Shown: positions 5,103 to 11,827 of the stretch, one piece after another
Numbering within the stretch: position 1 is the stretch's first letter
Layout of the letters: each line of letters begins with the position of its first letter
Assembly: GCA_947629895.1 (NCBI GenBank)
Contig: CANRFP010000036.1
Location: forward strand, 1-11,962
DNA: 11,962 nt
Direction of reading: 5' to 3'
From: an uncultured Clostridia bacterium
Lineage (GTDB): Bacteria; Bacillota_A; Clostridia; Christensenellales; UBA1242
Notes under the pieces: model-generated
Told to the model about the DNA's origin: nothing
Seen by the model: the letters and a program-made list of their open reading frames with translations, nothing else
Database searches by the model: none
Program-made: the position numbers and the translations under genes

Positions 5103-6014
5103 ATGAGTTATGTTGCGGACTCGTGGTATAATCAAGATCGAAATTATGGATTTTTTGGTTCATACAGAACGAAAGATGTAACTTCAAAGGTTTATAACTA
5201 TGCTTCTGGCAACAGTTATAAAACGACAACAATCTCTACAAATCCAATCAATAATGATTCAGTTTTCAAAATTCAGCTTGGTGATGATTTATTCAATATG
5301 AAATTCAAAGGCACATCAACTGAAATGGAAGACGACAACTTCGTTTACAAAGAATATGGTGGATATAGTTTTTACTTTTTCTGGGGAGTTGACAACTATA
5401 ACTACTATTACGCCTATTATGACTCGTATTACTTTTCAAAACTTTTATATGACGCGGTAAAAACATTAAAGCCCGGGACGAAACAAGCTTTTGTCTTTGA
5501 ATTTGGTGATATATTCAATTATTACAAATATGATGCGTCAAAAGGTTCGTATAGTGATACAGCATTAAAAAATGCGGATAGTGTTATCGAAAATTTAAAA
5601 TCTTATTATTCAATCTATGTAGAAGTTGTAGATGATGGTGTGCAAAAAGCAAGTGACAGTTTGTTCAATATGGTGCACGGAAACGCAAATTACAACACAA
5701 CAGGTCAATATGATGTTGATGATTATTTTGTTGGCAGAACAGTTTTGAAATGCGATATTTATGATTTTGAATTTCTAAATATCATTGACAATTATTATGC
5801 ATTAAAATTGAAAAATTCTTTTATTGAAAGTTATAACGAGAATAGAGATGTTTTGGTTTTATCTATTCACATTGATTTAGATGTTCTAAAAGAGAAAAAT
5901 ATTGAATTTATCGGTTTTGCTGAGAATTCTGGTTTGGAAAAATTTGTTGTTTTAGATTGTTATACCACAGAGACTGTCAATGGTGAAATTCAACGGTTGG
6001 AGGTGCAACTATGA
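5103..6014 (+). CDS. C-terminal part of the frameshifted surface protein
   Basis: 303 residues from the first ATG, but that ATG has no ribosome binding site, and the frame is open without stops back to 5019. It is therefore most likely the continuation of the anchored protein starting at 4772. The sequence is very rich in Tyr, Asn, Asp and Phe (YNYYYAYYDSYYFSKLLYDA, about 99-118) and looks like an extracellular beta-domain without cysteines to form disulfides, apart from a few isolated ones. No membrane segment is seen in this part. It overlaps the next gene by 4 nt (ATGA). I do not recognise the family. By position it is a candidate pIII-like attachment component. Confidence 0.65.
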   Translation: MSYVADSWYNQDRNYGFFGSYRTKDVTSKVYNYASGNSYKTTTISTNPINNDSVFKIQLGDDLFNMKFKGTSTEMEDDNFVYKEYGGYSFYFFWGVDNYNYYYAYYDSYYFSKLLYDAVKTLKPGTKQAFVFEFGDIFNYYKYDASKGSYSDTALKNADSVIENLKSYYSIYVEVVDDGVQKASDSLFNMVHGNANYNTTGQYDVDDYFVGRTVLKCDIYDFEFLNIIDNYYALKLKNSFIESYNENRDVLVLSIHIDLDVLKEKNIEFIGFAENSGLEKFVVLDCYTTETVNGEIQRLEVQL

Positions 6015-7510
6015 ACACTGTGATTTATGTAGTATTAGGCATTGTCCTTTTGCTCATTATTCTTGCGATTTGTGTAAAATCCCCACAGGGCAAGTGGTTC
6101 TTTGGAACAATATGTATGGTGATAATGATTGCTGGAACTTGTTATTGTGGAATTCAGTTGAATTATTATTACACTGCAAGTGGCGGAATTTTTGGAAAAC
6201 TATCTGGAATTTTTGAAACGAATGTTGTTGAAGTTGAAAACGCAAGTTTCTCATTCACAAACATTGAACTAACACAAACAAAAGATGAATCATATTCGGC
6301 TGTAATAACATCAAGTGATGTTTTACAATTAGAAAATGGGATTGTTTATGGTGTGAAAGTAAATGGAGAACCTTGTGTAAATGTGGAAAATGCAAGAGAT
6401 TATGTGACGGCAGAATACACCTATTCATTTTATAATGAACGATTTGAAGTTCTATGCACTGACACCTTGTATTTTAGATTTGCATTTTACACAAATTCTA
6501 CACTTTTAACTGTAAAAACAAATGGTGGCGCAAATGCTGTAAAGTTTTGGAATTATTATTTCAATAAAAACACTTTTATTGTCACAATAGGTCAAGCAGA
6601 TTATGTAAAAAGCGAAGATATAGAATTTAAAAATGTAAAAAAAGAAGGATATAGTTTGGCTACTTTTTACGAAGATAACAAATTGATTGGTTATAAGCAG
6701 GTAAAGAATGATGATGTTGTTGGAAATGTAAATTTAGATAATATGAAAGATAGAAAAATTTTGGGCTGGAAAGTTGGCGGAGAATATGTAAACCTGGAAG
6801 ATTACAGGCTTAACATTGATACAAGATTTGATTTGGAAACTGCTGTAAAATTGACAATTCGCGAAAAAGAGTTTTCTGATAATGGGCTTGTATCGTCGGC
6901 TTATTATAATTCAACTTTGAAATTAAACGAGATAATTGCAAGCACATCCTATTATAAAGAGTTTGAAAATATCTATATTGGTTTTACAGATGCAAATGGT
7001 AGATATATTGATGGAAATACCAAATTGACAAATTTAACTTCAACTGAACTTTATATAAGCGTATCTTATTCAATCAGTGTTCCAGATTTCAATGTGTCGA
7101 AAATGCAGACAGGAAATGTTCACGTTCTTGATTATAGCATCACAAGTACAACTGACTATAAGTTTTATTCTAAAACATTGTCAAAAAGTTATAGCAAGTA
7201 TCAGGTGAAGTTTGGTAAGGATTATACACAAAATATGCAAGTTTTGTTAGATAGTGGATTAGTGTCAAGTTTTTCAAAAACAGTTGATGAAACGACAAAC
7301 ACTTGCACGATTGTTGCTGAATCAAAAAAAGGTGAAGTTAGTATTGGTGGAGTTTCTGCTGATTTTACTTTATCTATTCGTGTAGATGAAAACTTTAATT
7401 TTTATTTGACCTATAAAGGCGATTCAAATAACAAACTTAAAGCATTGTGGTCGCAAAATTATAATTTTGCTTTAAATCCACGCAATCTCACTTTCAATAC
7501 AACTAAATAG
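6011..7510 (+). CDS. Large membrane protein with InlB-type repeat
   Basis: A 499-residue protein with GGAGG at 5999-6003, seven bases before the ATG, which overlaps the preceding stop by 4 nt. Two membrane segments open the protein (about 4-21 VIYVVLGIVLLLIILAI and 29-48), then a long Tyr/Asn/Thr-rich beta ectodomain. Residues about 214-280 look like a degenerate Listeria-Bacteroides (InlB B/Flg_new) repeat: YSLATFYEDNKLIGYKQV, then KILGWKVGGEYVNLEDYRL, then TRFDLETAVKL. Such repeats occur in surface and adhesive proteins of Gram-positives. In an inovirus gene order this slot holds pIII/pVI-type virion tip proteins. That assignment is inference. The protein is much larger than pVI. Confidence 0.75.
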   Translation: MNTVIYVVLGIVLLLIILAICVKSPQGKWFFGTICMVIMIAGTCYCGIQLNYYYTASGGIFGKLSGIFETNVVEVENASFSFTNIELTQTKDESYSAVITSSDVLQLENGIVYGVKVNGEPCVNVENARDYVTAEYTYSFYNERFEVLCTDTLYFRFAFYTNSTLLTVKTNGGANAVKFWNYYFNKNTFIVTIGQADYVKSEDIEFKNVKKEGYSLATFYEDNKLIGYKQVKNDDVVGNVNLDNMKDRKILGWKVGGEYVNLEDYRLNIDTRFDLETAVKLTIREKEFSDNGLVSSAYYNSTLKLNEIIASTSYYKEFENIYIGFTDANGRYIDGNTKLTNLTSTELYISVSYSISVPDFNVSKMQTGNVHVLDYSITSTTDYKFYSKTLSKSYSKYQVKFGKDYTQNMQVLLDSGLVSSFSKTVDETTNTCTIVAESKKGEVSIGGVSADFTLSIRVDENFNFYLTYKGDSNNKLKALWSQNYNFALNPRNLTFNTTK

Positions 7511-7542
7511 ACTGTAAGTCAAAGCAATGTGTCTTTGCACAA

Positions 7543-7565
7543 AAAAAGATAGTTTAAGTCTTTTT
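7543..7565 (+). terminator. Weak hairpin, possible attenuator
   Basis: AAAAAGA (7543-7549) and TCTTTTT (7559-7565) form a 7-bp A/T-rich stem followed by TAAAATTTTT. It lies in the 81-bp gap before the third surface gene. Low stability makes it at best a partial terminator. Confidence 0.35.
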
Positions 7566-7591
7566 AAAATTTTTAAAAGGAAGGTATTAAA

Positions 7592-9121
7592 ATGTCAAAA
7601 GGATTGATTATTGGCTTGGCGAGTCTTGGTATTGGGCTTGCCATTGCCGGTGGAGTTGGCGGATATTTTATAAATGATGCCATCTCAAAAAAGAATGTTC
7701 AAATACCAAACATCACAACAGATGATGAAGGGACGATCTACGAATTGAAGGATTATAACTTTCCAGAAGAATTCAATTATGTTTCGCACACTGTTTATGA
7801 TATTGGAGATAAATTTGCGTTGTTTTCATCTTCAACGATAGGCAGTTATGTTCTGAACAAAGAAACAAAATCTTTCAAATTTTTCAATTCTTCAAATGTT
7901 TCATCTCATTCAGAGATCGTAAACGGATATAAGTATTTCTGGCTTTCAAACAACAACCTTTTCAAGTTCAATATTGAAACAGGTGAATATGAAATTGTGT
8001 CAATGAATTCTGGTGTAGCTTTTTCATCTTTAACCTTCATTGGCAATACAGAAACTCATATGTTTATGAAAGGATATAACAGCAGTGCTGTATCAGGAAC
8101 TTCTTATTATGTTGTTGATTTTGATACGGAAAAAGGACAAAGTGAAGTATATTCTATAACTTCAAGCGAAAGCTATAATATCGATTCTTGTATTGATTTG
8201 GGAGATTACTTGTGGACAACAAAAGTATATGCAAATCTATCATCTTCAAGCACGGCTTCTTCGTATATTTTCAACAAAAAATCAAAAGAAAAACACACAT
8301 TGGAAAGCTCAATGCTTTATAGAGAAGGCAACTATATAATTAAGGATAAAAAACTTTATGCTCAACTGAAACGAAGTTCAACTACAGAGATTTGTTCTGT
8401 TGATTTGACTAGTGGAGAAATTTCTACAATTCAAACCCTCACCTATACAGGTGGAACAATCTTCCAACTTAAAAAAGGCTTTTTATACTGCTATTATATG
8501 AATGTAAATTCTTCAAGTTATTCTTCGACTACAGCTTATTATGTTTCTTTTGAAGATGATAGTGCGACACAAATCCAGACAGGTTCTTCTTCATCATATT
8601 GTATAGCATATGTTGTGAATGACAAGATTTTGATATCACCATCTTCAAGCTCAAGTGGAAGCAAAAATGGAACTCTTGCAACTTTTGATGAAGACAGTAA
8701 AACATTGACAACAATCTTCACCGCTCTTGTCACATCATCATCTTCTTATCAATGCAATATTTATAGATTTGAAGATCGCTATTATGTTTCTGCAGATGGT
8801 TCAAACTTTGCATTGATGCAAATTGAAGCAAATGGCGAATTTTCTTTCAAAAATATAAATTTGAAAGTAAGACCAACAGCTGACAGCGTTAAGTTGGCAG
8901 AAAACAAGTATTTGTATATTAGTGATGGCATCAAATACTATGATTTTGAAACAGATATGTATAAGAGTTTGGCATCATCTTCTTCGTTAAAAGTAAAAGA
9001 TGTTCAAGTAAATGGCAACATTGCGATTATCTATGCAAGCAATCACATCAAATACGAATTCAATATGGAATCATTGTCTTTCAAAACAATAGCATATTGG
9101 GAAGAAACAGAGATTGATTAA
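7592..9121 (+). CDS. Membrane-anchored beta-propeller-like surface protein
   Basis: A 509-residue protein with an AAAAGGAAGG site before the ATG. Residues 4-28 form a Gly/Ala/Ile-rich signal anchor. The rest is an ectodomain with about ten similar hairpins every 38-52 residues: YVLNKETKSFKFF (86), FKFNIETGEYEIV (124), YVVDFDTEKGQSEV (173), YIFNKKSKEKHTL (225), SVDLTSGEISTI (269), YVSFEDDSATQI (317), ATFDEDSKTLTTI (363), LMQIEANGEFSF (408), YYDFETDMYKSL (449) and YEFNMESLSFKTI (488). The strand-turn-strand pattern with Thr/Ser-Gly or Asp turns is typical of beta-propellers. Many Ser runs (SSSS) sit in the loops. It directly precedes and overlaps the Zot-like gene, the place of the receptor-binding protein in inoviruses. 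Receptor binding is inferred. Confidence 0.75.
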   Translation: MSKGLIIGLASLGIGLAIAGGVGGYFINDAISKKNVQIPNITTDDEGTIYELKDYNFPEEFNYVSHTVYDIGDKFALFSSSTIGSYVLNKETKSFKFFNSSNVSSHSEIVNGYKYFWLSNNNLFKFNIETGEYEIVSMNSGVAFSSLTFIGNTETHMFMKGYNSSAVSGTSYYVVDFDTEKGQSEVYSITSSESYNIDSCIDLGDYLWTTKVYANLSSSSTASSYIFNKKSKEKHTLESSMLYREGNYIIKDKKLYAQLKRSSTTEICSVDLTSGEISTIQTLTYTGGTIFQLKKGFLYCYYMNVNSSSYSSTTAYYVSFEDDSATQIQTGSSSSYCIAYVVNDKILISPSSSSSGSKNGTLATFDEDSKTLTTIFTALVTSSSSYQCNIYRFEDRYYVSADGSNFALMQIEANGEFSFKNINLKVRPTADSVKLAENKYLYISDGIKYYDFETDMYKSLASSSSLKVKDVQVNGNIAIIYASNHIKYEFNMESLSFKTIAYWEETEID

Positions 9122-9929
9122 AATCATTTTTGCACCCCCTCGAACCGGCAAAACTTGTTTTATGACACACCTATTAAACGAAATTATGTTTGATAGGGAA
9201 AGAAACAGGATGATGGCACGCGAGATTATGCAAAAAAAACAAAATGGTTTTAGCGAATTGACTATACCGCAACATTGCGTCAGTGCAAACTATGATATCA
9301 CAGGTCGCAAATTTCGGTATAGTCCACGCTTCAACCGAAGAATAAATCCTTATCGTTTAGGTTTTGCAAACAATTCTGTTGAAACGCATTTTAATTTTCC
9401 GTTTGAAGCAATTGGCATAACTGAAGCACAAAAATATTTGAATAGCAGAATGTCAATGTATTTCCCGGAGTGGCAGTCACGCTGGTATGAACAACACGGT
9501 CACAATGATTTAGATATTTTTATGGACACACAAAGGCCTATGCTGATAGATGTCAACATTCGCGAACTTGCAAGTTTTATTGAAATTGTAAAATTGGAAA
9601 TCCATAGGGATTGTTATGGCAAAGTTGATAAATTGATTTGGCTTATTAGAGAAATTGAAAATTCTTTTTTGTTTGACTGTTATATGTCCAGTGGCAAAAG
9701 AGATAGAGATTGTTATTTTGAAGATGTTGTAGTGGCAAATTACAATGTATTTTCTTGCTACAACTCTCAATGCTGTAAACCGAAATTTTATGATGGTCAC
9801 TTTAATACGGATTTTGATTATAATGAAGCAGAACCGACCGAAGAAACAATGGAAGGATATATCAAATATTTAAAAGACAATGATGATGAACTCCCAGATA
9901 ATTTCTATCAAAGGAGAAAGGCTGTATGA
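9114..9929 (+). CDS. Zot/pI-like assembly ATPase of filamentous phage
   Basis: A 271-residue P-loop ATPase of the zonula occludens toxin (Zot)/inovirus pI family, which drives extrusion of the virion through the membrane. Walker A is APPRTGKT (7-14). The Walker B region is EAIGITEAQKYLNSR (98-112). The characteristic HNDLDIFMDTQRP motif follows at 130-142. The start is a TTG at 9114, inside the stop of the preceding gene (8-nt overlap), with GGAAG about 9 nt upstream. The Walker A motif is too close to the N-terminus for a start further in. Length is short for pI, and I see no transmembrane segment in the C-terminal third, which is acidic (KDNDDELPDN). Membrane attachment might come from a partner. 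The next gene overlaps by ATGA. Confidence 0.85.
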   Translation: MIKIIFAPPRTGKTCFMTHLLNEIMFDRERNRMMAREIMQKKQNGFSELTIPQHCVSANYDITGRKFRYSPRFNRRINPYRLGFANNSVETHFNFPFEAIGITEAQKYLNSRMSMYFPEWQSRWYEQHGHNDLDIFMDTQRPMLIDVNIRELASFIEIVKLEIHRDCYGKVDKLIWLIREIENSFLFDCYMSSGKRDRDCYFEDVVVANYNVFSCYNSQCCKPKFYDGHFNTDFDYNEAEPTEETMEGYIKYLKDNDDELPDNFYQRRKAV

Positions 9930-10207
9930 TAAATTTTAATAAAAATAAACTGATAAATACAGTTTTGAAAAACTATTATGAAACATTTAGTTATACACTC
10001 GACACCGCTGATTTTGTGCCTGATGCGTATAACGACAAAATAAGCAAATATATTTTCAAAAATATGAAAAAAGCATTCAAGAAGATTGATCGTGATGATA
10101 GAAAATTTCAAAGAAAATTTAAGAAAAAACAAAAGATAAAGCAAAAAAAGTGCAAAAAAGGAGGTAAAAATGGCATTTTTCACAAGAAAGCAAAAAAAGA
10201 TGGCTAA
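9926..10207 (+). CDS. Hypothetical small protein with lysine-rich tail
   Basis: A 93-residue protein with AAGGAG at 9911-9916 and its ATG overlapping the stop of the Zot-like gene. The N-terminal half is mixed (LINTVLKNYYETFSYTLDTA, 9-28). From about residue 48 it is a strongly basic helix with alternating Lys/Phe/Arg (KAFKKIDRDDRKFQRKFKKK and a further Lys-rich run). This suggests nucleic-acid or membrane-surface binding. It overlaps the next small gene by 38 nt, an unusually long overlap. No family is recognised. Confidence 0.7.
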   Translation: MINFNKNKLINTVLKNYYETFSYTLDTADFVPDAYNDKISKYIFKNMKKAFKKIDRDDRKFQRKFKKKQKIKQKKCKKGGKNGIFHKKAKKDG

Positions 10208-10397
10208 AAAATGTTCAACACAGGAATTGGTGCATGGCTATGAAAGAAGTGAATTAAATTTGGAACGGGCATCTTTTTCGGGCAGTGAAAAAGAACTTAA
10301 AAACGCTATGAAAGAACATAGCAATTTTGAGTATGCTATGCTTTACAAAAACACGCCCGAATATAAGAAAAAATGCAAGAAAAACTGTAAAAATTGA
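10170..10397 (+). CDS. Hypothetical small basic protein before the replication initiator
   Basis: A 75-residue protein with a perfect AAGGAGGT site (10158-10165) five bases before the ATG. It starts MAFFTRKQKKMAKKCSTQEL, has a helical acidic/basic middle (LERASFSGSEKELKNAMKEH, 31-50), and ends in Cys/Lys (YKKKCKKNCKN). An inner ATG at codon 11 lacks its own ribosome site. It shares the lysine-rich character of the preceding protein. It ends 19 nt before the initiator gene and is probably in the same operon. Function unknown; a replication accessory role is possible. Confidence 0.7.
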   Translation: MAFFTRKQKKMAKKCSTQELVHGYERSELNLERASFSGSEKELKNAMKEHSNFEYAMLYKNTPEYKKKCKKNCKN

Positions 10398-10416
10398 TGT
10401 TTTAAGGAGTTGTTAT

Positions 10417-11451
10417 ATGATTTATGCAGAGAGCAAGGTGTATTCTGACGGCTCTCACTATATTGCAATTCCGCACACAACAAGGCCGTCAAAACGCCGT
10501 CACATTACAAATGAAGAAACAATTACTATTGTTCCACAAAGTGAAATTGAAGAAAATACCAATGAGGAAAATGAAAATAATGCAAGTGTTGAAAATAGTG
10601 AAAATGATGAAAAAATAGACAAAAATAGCGGAAAAAGTGCAAAAAACACGCAGAATTTATTAAAAATTGGCTATTTGACAACTCGAAAAGAATTGTTTAA
10701 CGATTTGTATTTAAAGTATATTGATTTGCCGAAAAAAGAACGCAGAAAGAAAATTATAGATGAAATGCAACAATATTTCAAAGATAGGAAAAGTTGTGAA
10801 ATTTATGTTGATAAAAATTTTGAAAGGAAAATGCGAAATTTAACTTGTAGAAAAGTTCGTATGGCAAGAAAAGCAAATTTAGCAAAATTCAATTATTTTT
10901 GCACATTTACCTATGACAGCGAAAAGCACACAGAACAGAGCTTTAGAAAAAAATTGAAAAATTGTTTGTCGTTATTTAGTAGTAGAAAAGATTGGAAATA
11001 TATGGGAGTTTGGGAAAGGTCACCAGAATTAAAAAGATTACATTTTCACGGTTTATTTAATATACCTGAAGGCACAATGCCCGGCGAACTGAAAGTTGTT
11101 CGTGATTATGACACAGTTGGAAAGAGAATGCAAGAAAGCGTGCAGTCTTCGTATTTTAATGAAAGATTTGGAAGGTCTGATATTAAAGAACTTGTAAATA
11201 ATCCACAAGAATTGTCAAAAGAGCTTGCATATTTGATGAAATATATTGAAAAAACAGGAGAAAAGATTGTGTATTCCAAAGGATTAGCACAATACTTTAT
11301 CTCCGACATTTTAGAAGAAGATGTTGCTTCACGAATTGGTCAGGAAGATCAAAAACTTTTGTTATTTGACGACTTTCGATGTTGGGACGAAGGAGTCTTT
11401 ATAGGGAAAGTTTGTGAAGAAACAATCAAGCAAATGCGGAAAAGCAATTAA
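10417..11451 (+). CDS. HUH-type rolling-circle replication initiator (Rep)
   Basis: A 344-residue protein that would nick the double-stranded origin and start rolling-circle replication of the circular element. The start at 10417 has AAGGAG (10404-10409); an upstream ATG at 10327 lies inside the preceding gene. An acidic, Asn/Glu-rich linker covers about 42-70. The HUH fold shows motif 1 YFCTFTYDS (160-168), motif 2 LHFHGLF with H209 and H211 as metal ligands, and motif 3 YLMKY (272-276) with one or both Tyr as the nicking residue. The downstream KIVYSKGLAQYF (283-294) is also typical of phage Rep proteins of the G2P/REP_ORF2 type. Two large inverted repeats follow the gene and are candidate targets. 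Confidence 0.85.
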   Translation: MIYAESKVYSDGSHYIAIPHTTRPSKRRHITNEETITIVPQSEIEENTNEENENNASVENSENDEKIDKNSGKSAKNTQNLLKIGYLTTRKELFNDLYLKYIDLPKKERRKKIIDEMQQYFKDRKSCEIYVDKNFERKMRNLTCRKVRMARKANLAKFNYFCTFTYDSEKHTEQSFRKKLKNCLSLFSSRKDWKYMGVWERSPELKRLHFHGLFNIPEGTMPGELKVVRDYDTVGKRMQESVQSSYFNERFGRSDIKELVNNPQELSKELAYLMKYIEKTGEKIVYSKGLAQYFISDILEEDVASRIGQEDQKLLLFDDFRCWDEGVFIGKVCEETIKQMRKSN

Positions 11452-11453
11452 AA

Positions 11454-11528
11454 AAAACGGTGGCAAAGAAAAAATGCGATGGTTTGTGGATAGGCTTGCC
11501 CCACAACCTCGCATTTTGCCACCGTTTT
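11454..11528. repeat. Long interrupted hairpin, candidate origin or packaging signal
   Basis: A 75-bp inverted structure: 13-bp perfect outer arms AAAACGGTGGCAA (11454-11466) / complement (11516-11528), a 6-nt A-rich bulge, AATGCGA (11473-11479) / TCGCATT (11509-11515), then GGTT/AACC and GTGG/CCAC with single-T bulges, and a tip GGC-TT-GCC. It starts three bases after the rep stop. Filamentous phages carry such hairpins in the intergenic region for nicking and packaging. It could also end the rep transcript, as TTTT follows the stem. Confidence 0.7.
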
Positions 11529-11557
11529 AATGCGATTCCACCAACTTTTTTTTGCGT

Positions 11558-11619
11558 AGTGCGTGTGCTTGTCTGGCGGAGCGCAGCGACGCCACTTGTT
11601 CAAGACAAGCACACGCACT
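11558..11619. repeat. Second large GC-rich inverted repeat
   Basis: Perfect 17-bp arms AGTGCGTGTGCTTGTCT (11558-11574) and its complement (11603-11619) enclose an inner stem GGCG/CGCC (11575-11578 with 11590-11593) and an unpaired CTTGTTCA. The GC content is well above the surroundings. A run of eight T (11546-11553) lies just before it. No U-run follows on either strand, so it is not a simple terminator. It could be an origin hairpin, a packaging signal, or an unrelated REP-like palindrome. Confidence 0.65.
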
Positions 11620-11827
11620 GTCGTCAAAAGTTAAAATTCGACAAATTTTAGCGACTTTATTTTCATTCTCCCGGTCTAAATTTGTGTCCACATTTTTTGC
11701 AAACATTAACAGGATTTCCGCTTCCAATTTACCCTCAAGTGAACCTGTGCTTTGCCTGATATCTCTTCCAATCTTGCAAGGTTTGAATAAGAGCATTGTT
11801 TTAAGGGGTTTTGTCCATTGCTAAAAT
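11620..11827. other. Non-coding stretch with a broken zinc-ribbon-like remnant on the minus strand
   Basis: No complete gene is seen here. In one minus-strand frame the end of a protein-like sequence reads GNPVNVCKKCGHKFRPGE before a TGA at 11663-11665, resembling a C-terminal zinc ribbon. Upstream in the same frame, two stops (11729-11731 and 11735-11737) interrupt it, and NALIQTLQDWKRYQAKHRF precedes them. This may be the tail of a decayed gene or chance. A different minus frame is open from about 11813 down through both hairpins, which argues that its end at least is not real coding. Confidence 0.25.

Noticed and set aside
8529..8733. Minus-strand frames inside the propeller-protein gene
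   Set aside because: They arise from the antisense of Ser-rich codon runs; there is no ribosome site and they lie fully inside a long convincing gene.
9510..9800. A 96-codon minus-strand frame in the Zot-like gene
   Set aside because: It is antisense to a gene with clear ATPase motifs and has no start signal.
11527..11796. An 89-codon minus-strand frame (with GSLEGKLEAEILLMF)
   Set aside because: It has no ribosome site, and its C-terminal third is the translation of the two inverted repeats. A different frame in the same stretch contains the zinc-ribbon-like sequence. A short real remnant cannot be excluded.
11552..11824. A 90-codon plus-strand frame across the second hairpin
   Set aside because: It begins inside the inverted repeat, without a ribosome site, and is the antisense of other open frames. 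Nothing in it is recognisable.
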